DNA of 19,322 nt. Origin: Planctomycetaceae bacterium. Lineage in GTDB: Bacteria; Planctomycetota; Planctomycetia; Pirellulales; Pirellulaceae. Made by a program: the position numbers and the translations under genes. The stretch covers positions 15,579 through 34,900 of the forward strand of contig PADE01000146.1 in the NCBI GenBank assembly GCA_002702965.1, in the 5' to 3' direction. Below the pieces are notes generated by a model, which ran no database searches, was not told the origin of the DNA, and saw only the letters and a list, made by a program, of their open reading frames with translations. Numbering within the stretch: position 1 is the stretch's first letter; every line of letters starts with the position of its first letter. Below, piece after piece: positions 7,059 through 13,991 of this stretch.

Positions 7059-8246
7059 CTACACGTCGTCACCGGCACAAAACGCCATGGCCGTTACCGC
7101 GTAGACACGCGCCACGCGCAGTAACTCCGCGATCGGAACCACTTCCTCGATCGTGTGCGCCCCGAGCGCGTTGGGGCCGTGCGTGATCGCCGGAATTCCT
7201 GCGCGCTCGACAAAACAATTTCCATCGTCGACAAACGGCTTGGCGCCGAGAGGTAACACCGCCTCGGTGACGTGCCGATGCGCCGCTTGAAAAGTCGTCA
7301 CCAGCGGATCTTGTGGCGAAATCTCAAATGCATCTCTGGCCAGTTTCACACCCCCCTCGATGCGAACGCCCTCGCCGTGGGCGGTCTCATATAAGATCTC
7401 GCGAAACTGACGTTCCACGTCCAGAAACGAAGTCCCAGGAAGCCATCGTCGCGTCCCCGACAACGTAAGTTCGGTGGGGGCTTGGTTGTAGATCTCGCCA
7501 CTGTGCATCTGTCCCACAAACAGGCTCTCGCGACCAGCGAGCGGGTGCGTCTTCTCCGCCAAACTCTGATCCATTGCGCGCAACTGTCTTATGAGCTCGG
7601 CGCCCGCATGAATGACACTGGGTTGGTCGATGCCACCGAGCACCTCATGGACGGGTTGACCATCCCGCGTGACGCGCGTCTCGAAGAGGGCCAATCCACG
7701 GCCGACCACCGGTAGGCGATCACACAGGTACTCGGGAAGTAACACCCCGTCACCGATGTAGCCCTCATCGATGAGCGTATCCACTTGGCTCCCGTCGCCC
7801 CAGGGAGCCTCGTGTAAGTCGTGGGCTGTCAGTAGCACACCCCCCGCCGGCAAAGCTCGCAAATCGCGCAACACGCGCATCGCCTCGATGGCAGCTGCCA
7901 ACCCGCCTTTCATATCCGCCGCACCACTGCCGTAGAGATTTCCCGCTTCCACTCTCGCCGGCACAAAGGGCAAATGCACTGTGTCGAGATGTCCGTTGAA
8001 CTGCAGTGTGCGTCCAGGACGATCCGTCCGAAAACGCGCAATCACCGCGGGCGCATCGGGCCAACCGGCCTCCACGCGGGCCACTTCAAAGCCCCCTTCG
8101 TCAAGCATCGCGCCGAGATGATCCGCAATTTGTGCGGCCGCACGGGTTGGACTCGGAATATCGACTAACGCAACCGCCGTCCCCAGCAAGCGATCCTGAT
8201 CAATCGCGTCACAAACTGCAGCCGCGGCATCTCGATCTAAGGCCAT
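7059..8246 (-). CDS. M20 family metallopeptidase/amidohydrolase (ArgE/DapE-like)
   Basis: A 395-residue cytosolic zinc hydrolase related to acetylornithine deacetylase, succinyl-diaminopimelate desuccinylase and carboxypeptidase G2. It probably cleaves an amide bond of an N-acylated amino acid or dipeptide. Visible ligands: His86 and Asp88 in NGHLDTV, Asp111 in GAADMKGG, Glu146 in DLHEAPWG, Glu172 in LLPEY and His364 in GAHTIEE. The dimerisation domain lies between about 185 and 300. Where the family usually has Glu-Glu (base then ligand) this protein has His145-Glu146, so the general base may be altered. The start used is the ATG ending at 8246, with GGAGG 8 nt upstream; an in-frame ATG 21 nt earlier is less likely. 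It is co-oriented with the Rid gene, 171 nt apart. The substrate is unknown. Confidence 0.92.
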   Translation of the reverse strand: MALDRDAAAAVCDAIDQDRLLGTAVALVDIPSPTRAAAQIADHLGAMLDEGGFEVARVEAGWPDAPAVIARFRTDRPGRTLQFNGHLDTVHLPFVPARVEAGNLYGSGAADMKGGLAAAIEAMRVLRDLRALPAGGVLLTAHDLHEAPWGDGSQVDTLIDEGYIGDGVLLPEYLCDRLPVVGRGLALFETRVTRDGQPVHEVLGGIDQPSVIHAGAELIRQLRAMDQSLAEKTHPLAGRESLFVGQMHSGEIYNQAPTELTLSGTRRWLPGTSFLDVERQFREILYETAHGEGVRIEGGVKLARDAFEISPQDPLVTTFQAAHRHVTEAVLPLGAKPFVDDGNCFVERAGIPAITHGPNALGAHTIEEVVPIAELLRVARVYAVTAMAFCAGDDV

Positions 8247-8722
8247 TCTCAATCCTCCGCTCGTCAACGTTCAAGTAGATTGCCTCGGCTGTCGCCAGTC
8301 ACCACGACTGCACACGTCAAGAGACCGTACGTCGCACCACGTCGAGATTCGCAAGCAACCACCGGCCGTTGTCTCCCAGCGCGGATCGGCTGCTGCGCCC
8401 ACGATGCGCAACCTGAAAATAATCTGTTTTTTCACCTGACACCATTCCCCAAGAATCGGGTCGTGGTCTACAATGTGGGCGCAGCAGCCCTCCGCTACTG
8501 TCAAAATCTAAAACCGGCTGCGATCTGCGGCCGGGAAAAAAACAGTTGCTCATCCAGTCGTTTGGCGTGTTCACGCTTGGGTAATGGTTCCCGTTTCTTC
8601 CACGCAACCGGCCGACTCGCATCGGCCATTGGACTACGTGCGTTCCCACCGCGTTACAGATTATCTCGGGCGCTGTTCGGGATGACTGGTCTCGCAACGT
8701 GGGTCTTTCAGTTGCAATCGCC
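8247..8722. other. Divergent intergenic region between M20 and ArsR genes
   Basis: No credible gene was found in these 476 bases; the frames open here have no recognisable domain. A TACAAT box at 8469-8474 could be a -10 element for rightward transcription, but its -35 is poor. A G-U-containing 8-bp hairpin (8514-8534) lies in the resulting leader. The region holds several A/T runs (8415-8433, 8503-8513, 8536-8542) unlike the surrounding GC-rich sequence. Confidence 0.5.
8514..8534. other. Hairpin flanked by A-tracts upstream of the ArsR gene
   Basis: CCGGCTGC (8514-8521) pairs with GCGGCCGG (8527-8534) with one G-U pair and a 5-nt loop. It is preceded by TAAAA and followed by GAAAAAAAC. Read on the minus strand it resembles a hairpin followed by a T-rich stretch, but no minus-strand gene ends here. 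It may be a leader structure or an orphan terminator. Confidence 0.35.
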
Positions 8723-9070
8723 ATGAAATCAAGTGTTCGCGTAAACCAGGCGCCCACAACGCCACGGTCCGCATCGTCCGAAGTCCCACGCTCGAGAACT
8801 ACCGCCGACTTGGCACACCTGTTCAAGCTTCTCTCCGACGAAACCCGCTTACGGATCGTCGTGCTACTGTTCCAGAATAGAGAGCTCAACGTTCGCAGCC
8901 TGTGTGGATTACTGGGGTATAGTCAACCGGCTGTCAGCCATCATCTGGCCTTGTTGAAAGTATCTGGCTTGATCGCCTGTCGCCGCGAAGGCAAACACAA
9001 CTACTACTATCTGCTGCCCTTACAACTCGGCGATCTCGCCGAGACAATCCTCGGCATTTCGATCCCGTAG
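8723..9070 (+). CDS. ArsR/SmtB-type winged-helix transcriptional regulator
   Basis: A DNA-binding regulator of about 115 residues. The core LFKLLSDETRLRIVVLL (33-49) and the recognition region SQPAVSHHLALLKVSGLI (67-84), followed by the wing RREGKHNYYYL, are classic for ArsR-type proteins, which bind operators as dimers and usually repress. The position of the metal-binding ELCVCDL motif reads ELNVRSLCGLL, with one Cys only, so an arsenite or cadmium sensor of the usual type is unlikely; members without the motif are often redox- or metabolite-responsive, or respond to other signals. The ATG at 8723 is preferred; a GTG 24 nt earlier (8699) is also in frame, and neither has a clear Shine-Dalgarno. 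No metal-resistance gene is adjacent, so the target may be its own promoter or the divergent M20 gene. Confidence 0.9.
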   Translation: MKSSVRVNQAPTTPRSASSEVPRSRTTADLAHLFKLLSDETRLRIVVLLFQNRELNVRSLCGLLGYSQPAVSHHLALLKVSGLIACRREGKHNYYYLLPLQLGDLAETILGISIP

Positions 9071-9495
9071 AGCGAGATCATCGGTTGATCGGAGCTCGAT
9101 CTGGTAGCACTGGGCGGTACCCGCTGTAGCGATCGGACGGGGCGCCGCCGACCGGAACCGACCGCTCGCCGTGCGAGCCGGATCACAGGTGCCGGCTTCC
9201 CGATCCCCCGGTCAGATTGCGTCGCGATCCGCAATTCGACTTCACGGGACAATCGCGATTCTGCTACGATGCTTCCCCGCCGTATTCTGATGGCTCGAAC
9301 CGAATGGAATCCCAAGATACAGAGCCGTCTTTGGAAATGACGGGAATTGTCCAAGCCCCACCACGCCCCGAGGTTGCGCCTCCCCAACGTGAATACACCA
9401 GGGGGGCCTAGACAGCCGCATTTCCCCGCCCCATTGACCTCCGAACACCCCGCGTGGAGCTCTAGCGGTTTCTTCTCTAAACAAAGGTCGGAATC
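9071..9495. other. Spacer between ArsR and the PHA-system-like gene
   Basis: In 425 bases there is a short open frame at 9217-9411 (64 codons, TTG start, Pro-rich, no recognisable domain), which I do not call as a gene. A short hairpin, GCTCGC/GCGAGC around a 3-nt loop, lies near 9167-9181. A promoter-like sequence is present at 9241-9270. Confidence 0.5.
9241..9270 (+). promoter_or_regulatory. Candidate promoter with extended -10 (TGCTACGAT)
   Basis: TTCACG (9241-9246), 18 nt, then TACGAT (9265-9270) preceded by TGC as in extended -10 promoters. It lies 225 nt before the PHA-system-like gene. A near-identical TGTTACGAT lies upstream of the ROK kinase gene. Confidence 0.35.
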
Positions 9496-9798
9496 ATGCC
9501 CGCGTTCAACGCCGAAACACCCCACGTTCTCGGACAATCCGAAGCGGTTGAACGGTTGAAGTCATTCGTAGACAACATCCGTGAACAATTCAAGGAGCAA
9601 GTCTCGGAAATGAACGGCGAGTGGGACGACAGCTCGCTTCAGTTCTCTTTGACAACCTACGGGTTCACGATCACCGGAACCCTCAACGTCGAGGACAACC
9701 GAGTCCACGTAGATGGCCAGCTTCCGTTTGCCGCGGTTGCTTTTCGCGGCAAGATCCAACAGGCAATCGAACAAGAATTGAGCCGCGCACTGGCGTAA
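9496..9798 (+). CDS. Polyhydroxyalkanoic acid system family-like protein
   Basis: A 100-residue protein resembling the small 'polyhydroxyalkanoic acid system' family (PHA granule-associated region proteins). The family pattern is visible: an N-terminal strand and HVLGQSEAVERLKSFV helix, then WDDSSLQFSLTTYGFTITGTL, VHVDGQLPFAAVAF and a C-terminal helix KIQQAIEQELSRAL. No signal peptide or membrane segment is present, so it should be cytosolic. The start ATG at 9496 has AAAGG 8 nt upstream. No PHA synthase or phasin is nearby, and planctomycetes carry such genes without PHA loci, as far as I recall, so a role in PHA granules should not be assumed. It has its own candidate promoter and probably forms a single-gene unit. 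Confidence 0.75.
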   Translation: MPAFNAETPHVLGQSEAVERLKSFVDNIREQFKEQVSEMNGEWDDSSLQFSLTTYGFTITGTLNVEDNRVHVDGQLPFAAVAFRGKIQQAIEQELSRALA

Positions 9799-9986
9799 CA
9801 GCATCCGGGGCGGTAGCTTACGTCGAGATCATTACCGCGCATCAATACCGGCCGCCACCGTAAGCAGATGGGATCGCAAGTCAGCGGCGCGACGCCCGGG
9901 ATGAGACACCGCCGAAGGCTTGATGCGGGCGTCTCTTACCGAATCACCGAGGTCTGAACACCCATTCCCGATCTGAATACCCAAAC
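9799..9986. other. Spacer with two inverted repeats before the MoeA fusion gene
   Basis: GCTTACG (9816-9822) is complementary to CGTAAGC (9859-9865), and GACGCCCG (9891-9898) to CGGGCGTC (9926-9933) with a 27-nt loop. The second could be a weak terminator for the preceding gene or a leader structure for the next one. No T-tract follows. No known Moco or tungsten-cofactor riboswitch pattern could be confirmed by eye. Confidence 0.4.
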
Positions 9987-11951
9987 GTGGTCCAACAAGA
10001 ACAGTTTCTGGATGTCATCGACCGCGATGAAGCCGAACGGCGTTTTCACGGCGCGTTACGACTTGAACCGCTCGAGATCGAATCGATTGCGCTATCCGAT
10101 GGATGGGGACGGGTTCTGGCTGAGGATGTTGTTTCTCAGGTCGACGTCCCCTCGTTCGATCGTTCGAACTACGATGGCTTCGCGGTCCAATCTTCGGACA
10201 CCGTCGGCGCCCACGAGGAATCTCCACAGAGGGTGCGGCTGCTACCCGAAGTGATCGCCACCGCGGTAATCCCCACCTCCGAGGTGCGAACGGGAACCGC
10301 GGTGTCGATCGCAACCGGTGGTGTCGTGCCGCGAGGTGCCGACGCCGTCGTCATGGTCGAACATGCGGATCTCGATGGCGCAGAACTGCTAATCCGGCGC
10401 TCTGTGGCGCCCGGCTTCGGCATCGCCTTTGCCGGAACCGACATCGCGTCTGGTGAAACCGTTATGCGACGTGGACAACTACTGACCAGTCGAGATACCG
10501 GCGTACTGGCGGCGATCGGCGCATCGCGCATCCCGGTCTGGAGACGTCCTCGCGTGGCAATTGTCTCCACGGGCGATGAGATCATCTCGCCGGAGCAGCC
10601 GATGCAACCGGGCATGATCTATGATTCCAATGCCCAGATCATTGCCGATGCGGTGCATGAATTGGGTGGCGAACCAATCGTGATGGGAATTGTCAAGGAC
10701 GACCTCCAGCCACTGCGCCAGAAGGTTCGCGAAGCACTGCAGCGCTGTGACATCGTGTTGCTCTCGGGAGGAACTAGTAAAGGGGCAGGTGATCTGTCGT
10801 ACCGCACGGTCGAAGAACTTTCCGATCCCGGAATCGTCGCTCACGGCGTTGCACTCAAACCGGGAAAACCAATTTGTCTGGCAGTAAGTCGCGGAAAGCC
10901 AGTGGTCATTTTGCCGGGATTCCCAACGTCCGCCATTTTTACGTTTCACGAATTCGTCGCCCCGGTGATCCGTCGACTAGCTGGCCGTCCGCGGACCCAA
11001 TCGGGTGTTGTCGATGCGCGGCTGGCAATGAAAGTCAATTCAGAAATCGGCCGCACCGAGTACCTGCTGGTCAACCTCTGTGAACGCCACGCTACAACGC
11101 CTCCAGCGCAACGCTCAAGTGGGGCCCAGACGTTGGTCGCCTACCCGATGGGAAAGGGCTCGGGAAGCGTAACGGCATTCAGCCGCGCGGATGGATTTGT
11201 GACCATCGGTCGCCATGAAGAAATTCTGGAAGCCGGCGCGCCGGTTCAGGTCACGTTGTTGGGACGGGACTTGGAAATCGCCGACCTGGTCGTCATCGGC
11301 AGCCACTGCGTCGGTCTTGATTTCCTACTGGGAAGACTCCGTGACCAGGGTTTTCACACCAAGTTCCTGGCCGTTGGATCGAGCGGCGGGTTGGATGCCG
11401 CAAAGCGCGGTGAGTGCGATCTGGCGGGGGTTCATCTGTTGGATCCGGACACAGGGACCTACAACCGACCCTTTCTAGGTCCTGGTCTGGCGTTGATCCG
11501 CGGTTACGGTCGACTCCAAGGACTCGTCTTTCGGCCAAACGACTCCCGTTTCGACGGTCGCAGCTACGAAGATGTGGCAAACTACGTCAGGCAGGCAGAC
11601 GACTGTTTAATGGTCAATCGGAATCAGGGAAGTGGCACACGGATTCTGATCGATCAGTTACTCGATGGCGCAAAGCCCGCCGGTTATGCGGTTCAATCGC
11701 GCAGCCATAATGCCGTTGCTGCGGCGATCGCCCAGGGGCGAGCCGATTGGGGAGTCGCAATCCGCACCGTCGCCGACGCCGCAGGGCTCGCGTTCCTCGC
11801 TCTATCGGAGGAGCAATTCGATCTTGTTGTTCCCGACACTCACCTCACAAAACCGGCGGTACGTGCACTGCAAGATCTGCTCATAAACCCTGAAATACGT
11901 CAGCGGCTGGTAGAAATGGGATTCGCGCCGGCGCCGCTTCAGGAACCCTGA
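9987..11951 (+). CDS. MoeA molybdopterin molybdenumtransferase fused to a PBP-like domain
   Basis: A 654-residue cytosolic fusion. The MoeA part (about 1-430) inserts molybdate or tungstate into adenylylated molybdopterin, the last common step of Moco synthesis. Its motifs are RSNYDGFAV (59-67), STGDEI (194-199), GGTSKGAGD (261-269) and LPGFPTSA (309-316), followed by the MoeA C-terminal barrel (about 340-425). From about 430 to 640 comes a periplasmic-binding-protein-like domain (the PBP_like/LysR-substrate type, PF12727) with SSGGLDAAKRGECDLAG (465-481) and NRNQGSGTR (544-552). No signal peptide is present. Standard MoeA is about 400 residues; the extra domain is known from archaeal and some bacterial MoeA proteins, where it is thought to bind an oxyanion or other ligand. 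The GTG at 9987 fits the family N-terminus but lacks a clear Shine-Dalgarno. mobA lies 1.4 kb downstream. Confidence 0.95.
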   Translation: MVQQEQFLDVIDRDEAERRFHGALRLEPLEIESIALSDGWGRVLAEDVVSQVDVPSFDRSNYDGFAVQSSDTVGAHEESPQRVRLLPEVIATAVIPTSEVRTGTAVSIATGGVVPRGADAVVMVEHADLDGAELLIRRSVAPGFGIAFAGTDIASGETVMRRGQLLTSRDTGVLAAIGASRIPVWRRPRVAIVSTGDEIISPEQPMQPGMIYDSNAQIIADAVHELGGEPIVMGIVKDDLQPLRQKVREALQRCDIVLLSGGTSKGAGDLSYRTVEELSDPGIVAHGVALKPGKPICLAVSRGKPVVILPGFPTSAIFTFHEFVAPVIRRLAGRPRTQSGVVDARLAMKVNSEIGRTEYLLVNLCERHATTPPAQRSSGAQTLVAYPMGKGSGSVTAFSRADGFVTIGRHEEILEAGAPVQVTLLGRDLEIADLVVIGSHCVGLDFLLGRLRDQGFHTKFLAVGSSGGLDAAKRGECDLAGVHLLDPDTGTYNRPFLGPGLALIRGYGRLQGLVFRPNDSRFDGRSYEDVANYVRQADDCLMVNRNQGSGTRILIDQLLDGAKPAGYAVQSRSHNAVAAAIAQGRADWGVAIRTVADAAGLAFLALSEEQFDLVVPDTHLTKPAVRALQDLLINPEIRQRLVEMGFAPAPLQEP

Positions 11952-12051
11952 CCGCGGTGGCGTCTGTAAACAAACAACGGGCCAGCAGATTCCGACTTGC
12001 CCCGCCGCCCGCCAGCGGCCAAACTAAATGTCGCGGTCACTTCCGAACACA

Positions 12052-12066
12052 CCGATCGGTATACCG
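12052..12066. promoter_or_regulatory. Overlapping palindromes upstream of the small HTH gene
   Basis: CCGATCGG (12052-12059) and CGGTATACCG (12057-12066) are perfect palindromes that overlap, 66 nt before the start of the HTH gene. Such symmetry suits a dimeric regulator, perhaps the HTH protein itself; this is inference. Confidence 0.3.
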
Positions 12067-12132
12067 CTTTCAATCCTGTAGACCCCGCCCGGGGCCTCAG
12101 TTCGTGACCCTACCGTTCTCCGATACTGCGAT

Positions 12133-12375
12133 ATGAGACCGTTAGATCAACTGTTGAGCGACCGCAAGCTGACCATCGAGGACTTTGCCGAACAGGCCAA
12201 GCTCCCCGTGCAACGGGTGCTGGCGATCCTCGAAGGACGTTGGACACCCTCTCCGAAAGAACGGACGCGAATCGCCGGCGCGTTGGACCTCTCCATCGAT
12301 GAGGTCATCTGGGGACACACCATGGATCCGCGCAACATCCGCTACCGGCAGTTTGGGCACCCAGACAAGAACTAA
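12133..12375 (+). CDS. Small XRE-like helix-turn-helix protein
   Basis: An 80-residue cytosolic protein consisting of a single Cro/C1-type helix-turn-helix domain: LDQLLSDRKLTIEDFAEQAK (4-23), PVQRVLAILEGRWTPSPKER (25-44), then a fourth helix IAGALDLSIDEVIWG. The tail MDPRNIRYRQFGHPDKN is polar. Pro-Ser-Pro in the third-helix region and the absence of a sensor domain suggest a minimal regulator or nucleoid-type adaptor. It sits between the MoeA fusion and fhcC, ends 33 nt before the convergent fhcC stop, and may regulate either. No Shine-Dalgarno is visible before the ATG at 12133. It could also be an antitoxin-like protein, but no toxin partner is adjacent. Confidence 0.8.
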   Translation: MRPLDQLLSDRKLTIEDFAEQAKLPVQRVLAILEGRWTPSPKERTRIAGALDLSIDEVIWGHTMDPRNIRYRQFGHPDKN

Positions 12376-12408
12376 TCTGCCAGTGCCAGCCACGCAAAAA
12401 GACACGGA

Positions 12409-13239
12409 TCAGACGAACGAGTCATCTGTGCGAATCAAGATCTCGCCTCTTCCCCCTTCGATCAGGTCGCCGTTGTAGAGGTCAAATTGCGTCGAAAGAA
12501 GATCGTCGCCAATCGGAAATCCCAGTAACCGAAGTTCCCGCAACAACACCGTCAACACGGTTGGTTGGTAGCGGCAGGCAAACCGAAAAGTGGGCAATAG
12601 CTCGGGGGCCCATTGCCCCAAGAACGCGAGGGTACCTCGTTTCATCCCCGCGGCGTGCCGGATCCCCCCTTCCCCGCAGATTAGAATCGTGCCGGCCAAC
12701 ATATTGAACGCCGCCAAATCTCCCACGTTTCCGCCAACGACTAGCAGTCCCCGGCGCATCGTGTGGCCGATTTCATTACCCTCATCCCCTGCTACCAGAA
12801 TTGTGCCACCGGTCATGCCACGAGCACTGCCACGATAAGCGGCGCCGGTCAGGTGGCCCGCGCGGCCGCGCACCCGAATCCTGCCACCGTGCATTTCTCC
12901 TCCCAGCCAGTCCCCAGCATTTCCGGCAACCTCGATACGTCCCCCAGTCATTTCACTCCCCACATGGCGTCCCACATCGCCGTCGATGTAGATCTGACCA
13001 CGCTGCATCTTCGCGCCCACCCAGTGCACTCCCGACAACTCGCCTTCCAACCGCAGCGACTCATCGGCGGAATCTCCCGAAACGGCAAAAAAATCGCCCA
13101 ACGCGACCTTACGATTGCCCTGAAAGATCTGGCGACGGCGGATTTCATCAAGCGTCTCACCGCGTAACGCCTGGGGCGTCACGCCCTCGATTTCAATGGG
13201 AACGGGACCGGGAGAGCGATAGGAAAGCACAAGTGTCAT
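12409..13239 (-). CDS. fhcC: Formylmethanofuran dehydrogenase subunit C-like protein (FhcC/FwdC)
   Basis: A 276-residue right-handed beta-helix protein of the FwdC/FhcC family, related to the C-terminal domain of glutamate synthase. In bacteria FhcC is part of the formyltransferase/hydrolase complex that turns formyl-H4MPT into formate through a methanofuran-like cofactor; in methanogens FwdC belongs to the molybdenum/tungsten formylmethanofuran dehydrogenase. Seen: repeated turns such as GDVGRHVGSEMTGG, GNAGDWLGGEMHGG, GRAGHLTGAAYRG, GDEGNEIGHTMRRG and GNVGDLAAFNM, with a conserved N-terminal VEGVTPQALRG-like region. The ATG ending at 13239 matches the family N-terminus; an in-frame TTG at 13251 has AAGGA 9 nt upstream and may be the real start. 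Other complex genes (fhcA, fhcB, fhcD) are not in the window. It is divergent from mobA across a short promoter region. Confidence 0.9.
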   Translation of the reverse strand: MTLVLSYRSPGPVPIEIEGVTPQALRGETLDEIRRRQIFQGNRKVALGDFFAVSGDSADESLRLEGELSGVHWVGAKMQRGQIYIDGDVGRHVGSEMTGGRIEVAGNAGDWLGGEMHGGRIRVRGRAGHLTGAAYRGSARGMTGGTILVAGDEGNEIGHTMRRGLLVVGGNVGDLAAFNMLAGTILICGEGGIRHAAGMKRGTLAFLGQWAPELLPTFRFACRYQPTVLTVLLRELRLLGFPIGDDLLSTQFDLYNGDLIEGGRGEILIRTDDSFV

Positions 13240-13275
13240 CGGTTGATCCAAATGAGAGATTCCTTAGAGTTGAGG

Positions 13276-13283
13276 AGTATAAC
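13276..13283. promoter_or_regulatory. Overlapping divergent -10 boxes between fhcC and mobA
   Basis: The 8 bases contain TATAAC for the rightward mobA (13278-13283) and TATACT for the leftward fhcC (complement of 13276-13281). No strong -35 is seen on either side. The two genes are only about 65-77 bp apart, so they must share regulatory DNA. Confidence 0.35.
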
Positions 13284-13316
13284 GCAAGGCAACCCGTCCT
13301 TTACAGCTGGGAACCG

Positions 13317-13991
13317 ATGGACAATTCCGAGAGTGGTAGTCTCAAGATTGGAGGCGTTGTACTCTGCGGCGGACGCAGCCGACGAATGGGCTTGGACAAA
13401 GCCAGCTTGCCGTTCGGACCTGAGACGATGCTATGCCGAGTCGTTCGCAAGCTCTCGCAAGTAGTCGCCCCGATTGCGGTGGTCGCCGCAGAAGATCAAA
13501 CGCTCCCAGAACTCCCCGAATCGGTGGTTGTTGCGCGCGACCTGCAGCCAGACCGCGGCCCACTGCAAGGCCTGCTGGCTGGCATGAGTTGTCTCCAAGG
13601 AGCTGTCGATGCCGTCTTCGCGACCAGTTGTGATGTCCCGCTGCTCGTTCCCGCGTTTGTACGGCGATCGATTGAACTGCTGGAAACCAACGACGTCCTG
13701 GTTCCGGTAGAAAATACGTTCCACCATCCGCTAGCCGCGATCTACCGCGTCCGCATCATCAGTGAGATTCGTCGGCTATTGGATTCTGACCGATTGAGAC
13801 CCGTATTTCTTTACGACGAAGTCAAGACCCGGCGTATCGATGCCCAACAGCTGCGCGACGTCGATCCGCAGCTGGACTCGCTTACGAATCTCAATCACCC
13901 GGACGACTATCTGGCCGCTGTTCGAGCGGCCGGATTCTCCGTTTCCCCCGACGTTTACACCGCGCTAGGGAAGTCCGCTGACCATGACTGA
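13317..13991 (+). CDS. mobA: Molybdenum cofactor guanylyltransferase MobA
   Basis: A 224-residue cytosolic nucleotidyltransferase that joins GMP from GTP to Mo-molybdopterin, giving the MGD form used by DMSO-reductase-type enzymes such as formate dehydrogenase and nitrate reductase. Motifs: VVLCGGRSRRMGLDKASL (14-31), the P-loop-like nucleotide site, DRGPLQGLLAGM (79-90) and the metal-binding SCDVPLL (104-110). The C-terminal NLNHPDDY is also typical. A longer open frame extends upstream but its residues are implausible; the ATG at 13317 gives the normal family length. The gene overlaps the next by 8 nt (ATG at 13984, stop ending 13991), indicating translational coupling. A plain nucleotidyltransferase of the GlmU type is much less likely given the RMGxDK motif. 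Confidence 0.93.
   Translation: MDNSESGSLKIGGVVLCGGRSRRMGLDKASLPFGPETMLCRVVRKLSQVVAPIAVVAAEDQTLPELPESVVVARDLQPDRGPLQGLLAGMSCLQGAVDAVFATSCDVPLLVPAFVRRSIELLETNDVLVPVENTFHHPLAAIYRVRIISEIRRLLDSDRLRPVFLYDEVKTRRIDAQQLRDVDPQLDSLTNLNHPDDYLAAVRAAGFSVSPDVYTALGKSADHD

Noticed and set aside
8331..8346. ACGTCGCACC matching the 12-bp tandem repeat unit
   Set aside because: A single short copy in another spacer with no repetition; not enough to call a dispersed repeat family.
8280..8889. Open frames on both strands between the M20 and ArsR genes
   Set aside because: No domain, no ribosome binding site and low-quality composition; they extend into or oppose the ArsR gene.
9217..9411. 64-codon plus-strand frame before the PHA-system-like gene
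   Set aside because: TTG start without ribosome binding site, Pro-rich and no homology pattern. The candidate promoter lies inside it.
9077..13248. Shared 13-mer TCATCGGTTGATC at 9078-9090 and 13236-13248
   Set aside because: One copy spans the fhcC start codon and the other lies after the ArsR stop. The contexts are unrelated and a 13-base match between two sites in 19 kb can occur by chance.
12801..13316. Upstream extension of mobA
   Set aside because: The extra residues are Arg/His/Pro-rich and antisense to fhcC; MobA homology begins just after ATG 13317.
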